Shown here piece after piece: positions 27,301 through 38,600 of a DNA stretch of 64,000 nt. Within the stretch, counting starts at the first letter, position 1, and the number at the start of each line of letters is the position of its first letter. The stretch comes from Plecoglossus altivelis (taxonomy: Eukaryota; Chordata; Actinopteri; Osmeriformes; Plecoglossidae), in contig BROE01000020.1 of NCBI GenBank assembly GCA_036571765.1, forward strand, positions 16,677,768 to 16,741,767. The letters run 5' to 3'. The notes under the pieces are model-generated. The model had not been told where the DNA came from, made no database searches, and was given only the letters and a program-made list of their open reading frames with translations. A program made the translations under genes and the position numbers.

Positions 27301-28621
27301 CTTTCTTTCCTTCATCCTCTCATGTTGGTCTGCTCTTGGTCACTTCTCTCCTCCACCCCCTGTCCTCCATGTAAAGTCCTCTCTTTTTTGTCCTCTGTCT
27401 CCTTCCTTCTGTCTCTCTCTCTCCTCTTAGTCTCCTGCCTTGCCCTCCTTCTCCTTTTTACCCCCCCCCCTCACTCCCCTCCAATCTCTCCATCTCTGCC
27501 TCCCATCCCCCCTCCCCTCCCTCTATATAATGGCTTTTCTTGTGACGTTAGTAAGAAGTATTTTCTGCTTGAGTCTATTGATTTCCTTAATGGGAGGGAG
27601 GGCCAGGGAGAGCCAGGGAGGCTGCAGAGAGAGGCTGCAGGGAGAGGCTGCATGAAGAGGCTGCAGGGAGAGGCTGCAGAGAGAGGCTGCATGAAGAGGC
27701 TGCAGGGAGAGGCTGCAGGGAGAGGCTGCAGAGAGAGGCTGCAGAGAGAGGCTGCAGAGAGAGGCTGCATGAATAGGCTGCAGGCAGAGGCTGCAGGGAG
27801 AGGCTGCAGGATGAGGCTGCAGGGAGAGGCTGCAGGGAGAGTTTGCAGGGAGAGGCTGCAGGGAGAGGCTGCAGAGAGAGGCTGCAGGGAGAGGCTGCAG
27901 AGAGAGGCTGCAGGGAGAGGCTGTAGAGAGATGCTGCAGGATGAGGCTGCAGAGAGAGCTTGCAGAGAGAGGCTGCAGGGAGAGGCTGCAGGGAGAGGCT
28001 GCAGGATGAGGCTGCAGGGAGAGGCTGCAGGATGAGGCTGCAGGGACAGGCTGCAGGACGAGGCTGCAGGGAGAGGCTGCAGGGAGAGTTTGCAGGACGA
28101 GGCTGCAGGGAGAGTCTGCAGGGACAGGCTGCAGGATGAGGCTTGAGAGGCCTGCAGGCGGAGGAGAGTGCTCGCAAACTCCATTAGCTTAATTAGAAGA
28201 CACACACACACATACACACAAACCACTCACTCACTTTAAAACCCCATAGCAATTTGATGTGACAGACAACTGCAGTAAAGCGTCAGGGCATGGGGGAAAC
28301 CGTCCACGGGGCGGTTTTAATCTCTTTCTGCTTAGTCAGCGTGTGGAGGATCTGTGTGCTTGGGTGTGGGTGTGCGTACGTGCTTCTGGGTGTGCTTTTC
28401 TGTGTGGGGCTGCTCATCTAGAGGTTGTGACTAACCTGTATTCCTGGCCCAGGCGGAGTGGCGTGGGGAGGTGAAGCAGCACTTTGAGAAGATCAAGTCC
28501 GAGGGCACCTGCATCCACAGACTGGATGAAGACCTGCTGGTCCGACGCAGGGAGGAGCTCAGGTGAGGCACTGACTGACTGAGACAGACAGACAGACAGG
28601 CAGAGAAACCGACAGACAGAC

Positions 28622-28674
<53 letters not shown>

Positions 28675-31644
28675 GAAACCGATAGACAAACACAGACAGA
28701 CTGAGACAAACAGGCAGGCAGGCAGGCAGGCAGGTACTCAGACCCACTGACTAACTAACTGACTGACTGACTGACTGACCGACAATGACACATTGACTGC
28801 ATGACTGGCTGACTGCTTGCCACACAGACAGACCCAGGTTCACGGACTGACTGACTGACTGACTGACTGACTGACAGACAGATGCACACTTCTTATACCA
28901 GCCTGTGTTTGTCTCCTGGCAGACATGCCCTGGACATCCGAGAGCACTATGAGAGGAAACTGGAGAGAGCCAACAACCTGTACATGGAGCTGAACGCCGT
29001 CATGCTCCAGCTTGAGCTGAAGGAGAAGGAGCTGCTCAAGTACGACTACACGTCCCACAATGCACTTCAGTTTGCAGTTGTTTGTGGCTTTGGAGTTGGA
29101 AGGGTTTAGTGAAGGATTGTAGGATTTAGTAAAGCAGGAATTCAGTATGTGTCGTACAGAGAGAGATTGTTTCGTTGTTGATCTGTAACGCCTCTCTTAC
29201 TCTAACAATAATCCAAACCTACACATAAACCTAGAATATTCCAATATGCAACAAAGGTTACTGTGGTCATTGCTTACATTCGCTGTGGGTGTGTGTGTGT
29301 GTGTCAGGAGGGAGCAGTCTCTGGATAAGAAGCACCCTGGCTGCTTTAACAAGCTCTCCAGACAGACGGGGAACTCCAGCTCCATGGAAAAACTTATCAA
29401 GAAGCGCAACGTTCCCCAGAAGCTTCCTTCCCACAGCAAGAGGTGAGAGAGACACCTCACCGGAGGTGTCACACGAGGAGATCCGCACCCACCGTCAGCT
29501 ACTGATGACTGTCTCTCCTGAGGTGACAGATGGCCTCACTCCCTTCTCTAATGTCTCATTATCTCTGCTCCCTGTGCCTGTAGACCAGACCTGCTCAAGT
29601 CAGAGGTGATCTTACCCAAGCTGGACTCCTCCATGACCCAGGTGACCATCCCCTCCTGCCCCACCAGGGGCTCCACGTCCCCTGGCCGCTCTCGCAGGGC
29701 CAAGCCCCGCTACCGCAAGGCCGGCAAGGGCAGCAGTGGCGACTTGGCGGGCCTGAAGGCTGCCTTATCCTCCACCCTCTTCTCCTCCACCACCACCACC
29801 ACCACCTCCCTGCCCAGTAAGCAGCACCTGGACCCCAGCGCGGCCCTCCGGGGCCTCCAGCACGACCTGCTGCTGAAGAAGATGTCCTCCTCCAGTCCGG
29901 ACCTCATCTCCACCACGCTGGAAGCGGAGGGGCGCAGGAAGGGCCACGCTGCCGGCCTGGAGAGGGGGGGAAGCCAGAGCGCCTCGGCCGGCTTGGGAGG
30001 AAGGGGCACGGGCGCCGGGGACAGCGCCGACGTGGGGGGAGGCGTTGACGACCAGGCGGAGACGCCGCCGCGCAGTGACACGCCCAGCGAAGACGCCGTC
30101 TCCATCCCGTTCTCCAGCAGTCCTGACTCCCCCTGCGGGAGGGGGGCGGCAGCGGGGCGCGGGGCGGGGCTGGGGGGCCCCCGGCTGCCCCAGGAGGCAG
30201 AGGAAAAGGAGGAGGGGACAGGGAGCAGTCGCTCCCCCCGGAGCCAGCGCCTCACCCCTGCAGCCCTCCTCTACAGGGCGGCCGTCACCCGGAGTCAGGT
30301 GAGACCTGGAGGCTCTCTGGAGGACTCCGACACAACCACAATCCCTGTAGCCCTCACAGTACATTTAACAGAGAAACAGAGTAACTCCACCTTTACCTAA
30401 TGCTTTGGACAAGCTTTGCTTGCCGCTTGGCCATGACGATTTATGATGAGAACACTCATTCAATGTCAAATCAAGTAACAGTTCTCGAATTCTTGCATTT
30501 TCCACTCCACAAGGAGGGTCTTGTTGCCACGTCAAGCACTTTCACTGAGACCGTGCTGATGTTCTGTGTTGCACTTGACTCCACTGTTCTCTGCTCTGCT
30601 CTCCAGAGACGTGGCGTATCCTCCGAAGAGGAGGAGGGGGAGGTGGATAGCGAGGTGGAGTTGCCACGGAGACGGTAAGGGTTGCTACAGTAAATGCTAG
30701 AGATCAACTGTCTTTAATAAGACCAGTTTATTTTAGCTATGCTATTAGTCAAACTCTGCTTGAGCTCACGCAAGCAAATGCAGAACTATTCCGGTGTATT
30801 TTAAGAAGCAATTACTGTAACATTTCACTTGGTTGTAGATGAAGATATGCAGAAATATTCCAGTTGATCGCTTATCAGACGGGCCATGACCATTAAACCA
30901 CAGTCACGTCAGCACAGAATCACAATTAGCTTTATTCGCCATGTAAGTTCACGCTGACAATTACTGCAGCAGGAAGGTGCGATCTGAACACATATACGAA
31001 CCTGAACTGTGAAAAGTAGAAAAAGTACTCCACTACCCGACTTTGACGTGCGTTTCCTGTTGCCCTCTTCAGGCGGCCAGTCAGCATTACCAAGTGCCAG
31101 TCCCTCTCCACCTTCAGCTCCGAGAACCTGTCTGTGTCGGATGGCGAGGAGGGCAACACCACCGACCACTCCCACAGCGGCACGCCCGACGTGGTCAGCA
31201 CCAACACGGACGAGCGTCTGGACGACAAGAGCGACGACCTGCTCTCCCAGGGCTCGGAGATCCCGGCCGACCCGGGGCAGGGCTCGGACGGGCTGTCGGA
31301 GAAGGAGGCGGCGCTGCGGCAGGTGAAGACCCAGCTGAACACCGGGCTGAACCACTACGAGGTGGGACCGGAGACACAGACATAGAGAGAGGGAGGGAGA
31401 GAAAGAGAGAGGGAGACTACAAAAACCAGAAAGACTGAAAGATTGAGAAAAACAGAGAAATAGATAAGCCCCGACACCAAGCACATCTAGTACACCGCAC
31501 CTGTGTGGACTCCTAAGTGTGTCGCCTGCTCCCTGCTAACTTATCTTGTCCCTCACCCAGGGCCTCTATGACGACTCAGACTGTGACAGTGCTGAGCTGG
31601 ACCACTCAGGGAGCGCCGAGCCCATCCGACCCCCCAACTGGTGA
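19340..31644 (+). CDS. map3k12: Mitogen-activated protein kinase kinase kinase 12 (dual leucine zipper kinase, DLK), 13 coding exons
   Basis: Exons: 19340-19850, 22574-22757, 23051-23242, 23692-23850, 26320-26478, 26799-26907, 28453-28562, 28923-29039, 29308-29442, 29584-30298, 30607-30674, 31073-31361, 31561-31644. All junctions are GT-AG with matching phases. The kinase domain runs from about residue 180: P-loop GSGAQGAV, VAVKK lysine near 207, HRDLKSPN with Asp near 291, and DFG near 309. The loop after it (STKMSFAGTVAWMAPE) is the DLK activation segment. Two leucine-zipper stretches follow (HALDIREHYERKLERANNLY onward). DLK sits at the top of the JNK and p38 cascade and signals axon injury in neurons. 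The short block GFLEGLFGCLRPVWTMIGK before the kinase, and the C-terminal DDSDCDSAELD, match MAP3K12 rather than MAP3K13. The N-terminal region carries a poly-glycine insert not present in my memory of the human protein. Confidence 0.96.
19537..19570 (+). repeat. GGN trinucleotide tract coding for poly-glycine in map3k12
   Basis: A G-rich run (GGGGGCGGGGGCGGAGGAGG and on) inside coding exon 1 that encodes about 12 glycines near residue 70. The length may vary between alleles. Confidence 0.8.
20460..20725. repeat. CA microsatellite cluster in map3k12 intron 1
   Basis: Several (CA)n runs, the longest near 20690-20725. A GA run lies a little upstream at 20305-20335. Confidence 0.85.
20850..21178. 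repeat. Pyrimidine-rich minisatellite in map3k12 intron 1
   Basis: Imperfect repeats of CCACCCATCCCTCCTCTCCT, 15-22 bp per unit, over about 330 bp. Long frames on both strands (for example 20564-21325) are caused by it. Confidence 0.8.
23270..23610. repeat. Degenerate TACTG/TACCG pentanucleotide repeat in map3k12 intron 3
   Basis: About 200 bp of ACTGT/ACCGT pentamers followed by a TACTA-type continuation. The units contain GTAC palindromes and can fold back. It fills most of the intron between the kinase exons ending at 23242 and starting at 23692. Confidence 0.8.
24440..24885. repeat. 33-35-bp minisatellite in map3k12 intron 4
   Basis: About 13 units. The first half follows GGCCAGGCCTGTGCTGGCAC plus AGAGCATCACAGG (33 bp). 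The second half carries TTAGCAGATAGAGCATCATG instead (35 bp). Two related families sit side by side, as expected if the array grew from two founder units. Confidence 0.9.
24955..25292. repeat. 31-36-bp minisatellite in map3k12 intron 4
   Basis: About 10 units of CTCACTCCCCGCTCTCGCTT followed by TCTCCTGCCCCTCT, varying in length by short TCTCC gains. It begins about 70 bp after the preceding minisatellite. Confidence 0.9.
27600..28150. repeat. 13-bp minisatellite in map3k12 intron 6
   Basis: About 42 units of GGCTGCAGGGAGA with AGAGAGA, ATGAAGA and ATGA variants. Because 13 is not a multiple of 3, reading frames cycle every 13 codons, and long frames appear on both strands. They are artefacts of the repeat. 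Confidence 0.92.
28575..28870. repeat. GACA and GACT tetranucleotide repeats in map3k12 intron 7
   Basis: (GACA)n from about 28580 to 28675 with an AGGC run after it, then (CTGA)n blocks to 28870. They fill the short intron between coding exons 7 and 8. Confidence 0.88.
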
Positions 31645-31779
31645 GGAGCTCAAGGCCAGAGAAACGTGGACCCAGCCTGACGTCCTCCAAGGGCCAGAGA
31701 TACCTAGACCTCTCCTCTGACCTGTCAAGGCCACAAATACCTTGACACCCCCCCTCCAACACTCAAGACCACATCCATC

Positions 31780-32400
31780 TAGACTCTGTGGCCCCTCAAG
31801 GTCACATCCACCTAGAGTCTCTGGCTCCACAAAGTCACATCCACCTAGACTCTCTGGCTCCACAAGGTCACATCCACCTAGACTCTCTGGGCCCACAAGG
31901 TCACATCCACCTAGACTCTCTGGGCCCACAAGGCCACATCCACCTAGACTCTGTGGCCTCCAAGGTCACATCCACCTAATCTCTGGCTCCACAAGGTCAC
32001 ATCCACCTAGACTCTCTGGGCCCCCAAGGTCACATCCACCTAGAGTCTCTGGCTCCACAAGGTCACATCCACTTAGAGTCTCTAGCTCCACAAGGTCACA
32101 TCCACCTACTCTCTGGGCCCACAAGGTCACATCCACCTAGACTCTCTGGGCCCACAAGGTCACATCCACCTACTCTCTGGGCCCCCAAGGTCACATCCAC
32201 CTAGACTCTCTGGGCCCACAAGGTCACATCCACCAAGAGTCTCTGGCTCCACAAGGTCACATCCACCTACTCTCTGGGTCCACAAGGTCACATCCACCTA
32301 GACTCTGTGGCCCCCAAGGTCACATCCACCAAGAGTCTCTTGCTCCACAAGGTCACATCCACCAAGAGTCTCTGGCTCCACATGGTCATATCCACCTAGA
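31780..32400. repeat. 32-bp minisatellite in the map3k12 3' UTR
   Basis: About 19 units of the form CACAAGGTCACATCCACCTA followed by GACTCTCTGGGC. It starts about 135 nt after the stop codon and lies before the first AATAAA, so it should be in every map3k12 mRNA. About 15 units keep AAGGTCA intact. Confidence 0.9.
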
Positions 32401-32509
32401 CTGGACCGGAGCCCAGAGCCATGCAAAAACACCTCAACTCCTTCCTCGCTGCAGTTACTGACACGGCGTCTCTGAAGGCAGAAGACACCGCTACACTACA
32501 CATTCTGGT

Positions 32510-32515
32510 AATAAA
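32510..32515 (+). terminator. map3k12: Proximal map3k12 polyadenylation signal
   Basis: AATAAA about 870 nt after the stop codon and just beyond the minisatellite. Confidence 0.45.
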
Positions 32516-33650
32516 GATTCAGTCTATTTTTCGTCCTTGTTACCGACACGTCCGCTGTTTTTACGTCAATGTCCATGAGTGTCATATATATTTACTTATC
32601 TGTGAAATGTCTCATTCACTTACGTCACTATGGAAACCCAAGAGGGTGTTGTAGCGTTCTGTTTAAGACAACAGTCTGGACGCTGGCCCAGACCTTGTTG
32701 CTTGCACTTATGTTTAAGTTGAACTGATTTCAAGTGGTTATATCGTTATGCTTTATGGATTTCCTCTCAAAAACGTTATGCACTGTTTAATTTATTATGA
32801 GGGAGATTCATTTTTCTAGTATTAGAGCTGAAATCAATGTTTACATTTATACGACTTCGTTTGTTTACACTTTTTTTTTTTGCATCAGGGATTCAGTTGT
32901 CATTTTATACAATATGTACTTTACTTGTTTTAAGATGTTTGTAAATAGATTACCTCTTATATTGTATAAGGAACAAATCTACGAGTTCAAGCGTTGAGGC
33001 TGTCAAATGAAATGGTGCTTATGTTGTCCACTAGATGACTCTGTTGAGATAAACTAAACCTTCGGACCGGGGAACGGAGAGCAATGAACAAGCAATATGG
33101 CCACCCTAAACCGATCCCCTCTCATGACCTACAGCCCGCATCGTTCACGGTATACTTGCTTTTGTAAATGACCTATTGATTTGGTGTTGCAGTTTTCCCC
33201 ATAACGAAATGCAATACTGCCCAGCATTTTGGAGCAAAACTTCACCTGTGTGTGTACGGTATCACTAAAGCATGCTTGTAATATAGTAAGGGTCGTGTAT
33301 ATTGGCCCATGAGCAGTAAGTGTATGTGACTCAGTCCGAGGAGAATCGCCACCACAACAAACAAGAGCGCTCAACTGAACAGATGTCTGACTTCTAGGCC
33401 ATGAAAGGTGGAGAGAGAAAAAAAATCGATAGCCTTTTCTGTTCTCTTTTGACGAAACCACAGCATCCCCTGTGAAGCTCGGATTGGTCACAGATGCGTG
33501 CGAACACACCCATCCGGTCGTGTTAGATCGGAGGTGAGGAAGGCTATGTGGTCGGTGGCCCGACATGACACTAGGCTGGTCTGCATCTATTAGAAGGTCT
33601 GACCCGCTAAAGAACAGTTCACCGATATTTTCAGGATCTAATGTTAAGAT

Positions 33651-33742
33651 CCTGTTTGAATACTTGGATACATCCTTACTTTCCTTTGACAAGGTGATGC
33701 TAGATCTCGTTAAAGGAAAGTAAGGATATATATTCAAACGGG
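33651..33742. repeat. Inverted repeat (hairpin) in the map3k12 3' UTR
   Basis: ATCCTTACTTTCCTTT at 33672-33687 is exactly complementary to 33712-33727, with a 24-nt loop. The outer part TTTGAATA at 33655-33662 pairs with 33731-33738 across an asymmetric internal loop. A second small fold, CAGGATCT against AGATCCTG, lies just upstream at about 33632-33653. Confidence 0.8.
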
Positions 33743-34283
33743 TCCCACCTGTGTGCAGACAGAACTACCTGCTACCTTCAGAGCATTATATCGACAACTG
33801 TAACTTTGATGGTGCACATTACCCAATGACTCCGTTTCCTTTCGTTTTCAGGAATACGATTGAATGCGTTTGAATAGTCGAGTAAACTGTTACAGATCTA
33901 TCAGACGTCCCAAACCAAGCGGTTAACGTTGAGAGAATCTGATAGAATCAAGGATCGTCAAGGCAACTAAGCAGGTTCCGTTTTTATAAGCTACAAATTG
34001 GCAGCTTCTGTGTTCTTGATGGTTTTGTAGAATCCACGGTGTTCTTCTTTAGACAGCTCTCGATTTGTAAAGTTATCCCCCTTTGAGCATTAGGTATATG
34101 AGAGATGTGTCTCTTTCAAATAACTTTGATCTAGAATCTGTAAAATGTTGCCAACAAGCAAGACTACTGCCCTCTGCTGTCTGAGGCGTGGACGTGCATC
34201 TTTCTGGTACGCTGTCTCAAAACAACCTCCTTTGGAAATGAAATGTTTGTTTTTATATGGCATTATGTATTGTAACTGTGTAC

Positions 34284-34289
34284 AATAAA
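34284..34289 (+). terminator. map3k12: Distal map3k12 polyadenylation signal
   Basis: AATAAA in an AT-rich context, 2.6 kb after the stop codon and 134 bp from the oppositely facing pcbp2 signal at 34423-34428. Confidence 0.5.
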
Positions 34290-34404
34290 TATATTTAAGG
34301 AACAAATTAAGATGAATAAAAACCTCACTGTCTAAAACCTGATCAAAGTTGAGTCGACAGTTTGTGGCGATGGAGAGAAGAACCACTACACACCAAGAGT
34401 TGTA

Positions 34405-35634
34405 GTTTGAGCATTTCACATCTTTATTATTGTCTTTTTTTAACAATGTTGTGGCACCCAGGTCTACAGTTTATCCAAAACAAAAAAAAACGTGCACAAA
34501 AGTAGTTTTTTTTTTTTCTTCCTGCAAATAATAAAAATAAAATCTTACTTGAGCAAAGCAAAGAGCAGGAATCTAGTGTCAACTCATTACCCTTTCTTTG
34601 TCTAGTTTCAGTTTAATGATTCAGTTCTTAGTCTGATTCACATTTACAAACAGACCAGTCCATGTTTAGGAGTCAATCCCCCTTTGGTAGTTAAAAAAAA
34701 ATATTTTCCTCCATTTAAAACAAATATTCCAACTTTTTTTTTTTTTCCAAAGTAGTATCTTTACAAAAACAGGCCCCCTCCTCTCTGGACCAGAGCCATC
34801 TGCTCACGCTTCACCCGACCCCTCCCACTCCCCCTCCCGCTCCCAGAAAAAAAAAAGTCTAAAACAAAAAAAAACTAATCACATGGGCAAAGGGGGAAGG
34901 TGGAAAAATAGGAATGACAAAAGAAAACTAAGGGTGGTTATGGTGACACGGTTAGCGATGACTCGGTTGGATGCGTTTGTCTCGTAGTGTTAGATGGGGT
35001 ATGCAGCAGCCACTCTGAGACTGTATAAGCTAGCCCCCCCCCACCACCACCCCGGTGACATACTGTTCTCCCCCTTTAATAAAGAACAACGCGAAGGTGA
35101 TTTAGACGATATTGTAATGGATGAATAACTTGGAGGGGGTGGGAGGAGAGGACTTGTGGTGGGTTTAGGGGTGGGAAGGGAGAGGACGGGGGGGGGGGGG
35201 GGAAACAGTGCCCATTATATTTTTTGAGGACTTTTATTTTTCCTTTTTTTTGTCTTTTCAGTTTTAAAGAAAAAAATCTGACTGTACAGACCTAAAGCAA
35301 TGCCTATTCAGATTTCTCCACCTCTACTCTTTTGTGATGGTAAAGAAAGATGGGAGAGAGAGTTTTCCAGCCCAAAACAAACAAACAAACAAAAAAAAAT
35401 TCTTAACGCTCCATGGACCTCCAAATAAAAAAGGGAATTAAAAACCAAATTATGAATAAAAACAACAAAATAAATAAATGCAGATCAAATTAATGGGGGA
35501 TGGGGGGAGGGGTGACATGACTTCAACCAAAAAAAAAACTAAAGAAGGAAGTTTATATAACTAAAGTTGGAGAGTTGCATTGACCACTGTATGGGAGCCG
35601 ATGGTAGAGGGGTTAGTGCAGTTGCAGAGTGAGA
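34405..35634 (-). other. pcbp2: pcbp2 3' UTR (canonical form)
   Basis: Non-coding stretch between the stop codon of the canonical last exon and the AATAAA. It contains long T and A runs and a G14 run near 35190. No reading frame on either strand that I can assign. Confidence 0.5.
34423..34428 (-). terminator. pcbp2: pcbp2 polyadenylation signal
   Basis: AATAAA on the minus strand, 1.2 kb after the canonical stop codon at 35635. It ends a long AT-rich stretch (34430-35560, with A, T and G homopolymers) that fits a vertebrate 3' UTR. Confidence 0.5.
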
Positions 35635-38600
35635 TCAGTTGGCCGCCAGTCCGGTAGCCTCAGAGGAGAGCCTGGAGAGAAACGACATCGAGAGACCAGG
35701 GGGGGGGAGAGATCATAAGCCACGCTGTCGCCACAACATTCACTTCCTGTACAGAAGTCCCTCTGCCCCACAGAACACCCAGCATCCTGGTTCAGACCAG
35801 GAAGTAGCCTCTTCATTGGTGGTGGAGGCTGTGTGGGTGTGGTCAGTGAACACTGAAAAGCATTTGCAGGTTTCTGGAGCGGCTTGGACTGTAAGGATGT
35901 TTGCTTATTTTATTTTCAAAAACAACAGCATGAATTCTGGATTGAATTCAGAGTGGTACTGAAGAATCAGTTCTGGCGCATGATTGGTTTTCAACTCAAA
36001 CGGGCTCTTCAGACACTTCTGACATATTGACATGGAAAAGGTGTGTTTGATATATACCTGAGGGCAGAACCGGTCTGGGAAGGGCTGGGAGGGGGACTTT
36101 AAACAGCTATCATGACTGAAATGCTTTATTACATCTAACAAGAACATCGTGTGGTGACTAGCATATAACCATGGTTACAATTCCACACGAATGAACACTT
36201 CACAATGAAAGCAGCCTACAGTTGGAACTACACACCTACGTATGGGAACTACATCTACGCTAAGGATTGGAAGAGGTGACATGTTAAATAAGGGGTGACA
36301 GCGGACTACCTGAGCTGAGAACAGGACAAAACAACAAGCTTTTAGTAAGAAGTTCAAAAGTGTCCATGCAGATTAAAACGACACAAAAATTCCCTTAGAA
36401 AGATCGGACTCAAGTGTCCTTATAGTAAATTAGACAAAACCAAGGAGTGTGACCCCAATAAACTATGGAGAGCCAGTTATATCTGGCTGTTAGCGTTAGC
36501 GTGTGGTAAAGCCACATACAAAAAGCAGGGCGTGTACAGCGTGTAGTTAGCATTCAGACACCTGCACTGTTTGCGATCCGCAAAATTCGTTAGTAAGGGG
36601 ACAGCTTTCGCCTCTTGGACTTTGAGCCCAGCTCCGAGGAGAGCTTAGAGTCTGGGCTGACCGAGTGGGCGGAGTTACTGGGGGCGGAGCCACTGACTAC
36701 ATGGAGGGCCAGGAGGGGGAGGGGCTTGAGGCTGAGCAGACTGGAGACACAGGCGGGAGAGCTGGGGAGTGGGGAGTCAGAGGAGGAGGAAGAGGAGGAG
36801 GAGGAGGGAGGCCCAGGAGCCGACAAGGACAGAGAGATGGAGGCTGAGGGGGGCACCACACAGGAGGAGGAGGAGGAGGAGGAGGAGGAGGTAGCAGTAG
36901 AGGTAGCGGCAGGAGAGGTGGTAGTAGTAGCAGCAGTAGAGGTGCTGAGGGTCAGGTCAGGGGTCGAGGAGGAGGAGGGAAGTTTAGAGGACTCTACACT
37001 GTAGAAAGAGAGACAAGGAGAGAGAGGGACACACAGTCGGGATGGGTTACAGGGCAGGCCGGTGAGTATGGAGGGAAAGATGGAGGGGAGGGGGGGGGCA
37101 ACATAGGCACACACTGATAGCAAGTCAGTGAGACTCACAAACAAAGAAATGGGTCAAACAGCTGACCATTAGAGAGAGATCTCATTGGTGGACTGAGCCT
37201 AACATCAAATGAACCGGAAAGATTAATGCTATAGCTAGCTGTGGGCTAACAAGCTAGCTGTGGGCTAACAAGCTAGCTGTGGGCTAACAAGCTAGCTGTG
37301 GGCTAACAAGCTAGCTGTGGGCTAACAGCATTAGATGGGCTTGTGTGTGTATGTGTGTGTATGAGTGTGTGTGTCTCACCTGGCGTTGATGAGGTACTCT
37401 GCCAGGCTGATGCTGGCCGGAGAGCCGGTGATGGTGACCTGCCGGTCAGCGGAGCCGTCCACTGGGTTGGCGATCTTGATCTGGGCGCCTGACATCTGAC
37501 GAATCTCGTTGATCTTGGAGCCCTGGCGACCGATGATGCACCCAATCAGCTGCGGAGGAAAGAGCACGCGAGTAAACCGACCAATCGTACAATACGACCA
37601 AGTACAGAGTAAGGAGATGGAATGAGATTAAATGAAAGACACGTTGGTCACAATAGTCTTGAAGATGAATGTACCAGTGCTAGAAGCTACCAGTTAACAC
37701 AGGCACTTACATCATTTGGAATGGTCATCTCGTGGGAACTAGTTTGCGCAGAGGCATCCATACCTGGAAAGAACAAACAGTTTAAACAACGCTCCCTAAA
37801 GTCCTAATTCATCTTAACCAAGTCCAGACTTTGCAAAGGACCCAAGCTACAGGTCCCAATCCAGGGCACAGACCAGCCTTAAGCTCCCAGGACCTCTGAC
37901 CCACTGGACACTATGCCCTCGCCCGCAGCCCCCTCGCCCGCAGCCCCCTGAGCTCGCAGCCCCCTGAGCTCGCAGCCCCCTGAGCTCGCAGCCCCCTGAG
38001 CTCGCAGCCCCCACACCTCCACCCCTTGAACCCAGCCTACCGGTGAAGCCCTGGTTGTTGGGGGCGATGGGGAAGGGACTCTGCTGCATAGCCAGCTGGT
38101 GGAGCTTGGTGAGCTGTGGGGAGATAGAGGCAGAGGAAGACTATGAGAGCGACAGAGGGGGCGGGGGGAGGGGGAGAGGAGGGGGGAGAGACGGGACAAG
38201 AAACATGGTCAGTGCAAACGGAAAACACGACGGCTCAGTCCACACACACAGTCTTAACTGTCATGCCAGTCTCCTGCATCCTACACAGTTCTGGCTCTGA
38301 GCTGATGGCTTGTGTTTGTGGCGCTTGTGTACCCCAAAGTTATTCAGCATTGCAAGTGCAGGGGGGGGGGCATCTGCTGGAAAGCTTAGCTTGCAGTCTT
38401 CTGCCTCCCCGGACTACAGAGAGGGTGGAGACGCATGTGAGAGGCGGAGCTCTCCGACCAAACACCGGCCCACATGACCACTCAGACTGTAACCCTACAC
38501 CTTGGAGAGGCAGACTCTGCCATGACAGGACTACCAGTCAGAGTACAGCCAATGCCGGTCCAAGATGTCACATGACCGGATGTGTCCTCCCCCTCCTCCG

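Larger units (their letters stand above)
31645..34305 (+). other. map3k12: map3k12 3' UTR
   Basis: From the TGA at 31642-31644 to the expected cleavage site after AATAAA at 34284-34289. An earlier AATAAA at 32510-32515 would give a short form that still includes the 32-bp minisatellite but lacks the hairpin at 33651-33742. No coding frame on the plus strand. Confidence 0.55.

Noticed and set aside
27322..28226. Long reading frames on both strands (up to about 250 codons) of repeated GRLQGEAA or SLQPLPAA type peptides
   Set aside because: Created by a 13-bp minisatellite inside a map3k12 intron; no start context, no unique sequence and the same repeat is open on both strands.
33129..33737. 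202-codon minus-strand frame, antisense to the map3k12 3' UTR
   Set aside because: Not repetitive, but no domain or family is recognised, no splice or promoter signal fits, and it spans the hairpin region. Kept only as a weak curiosity.
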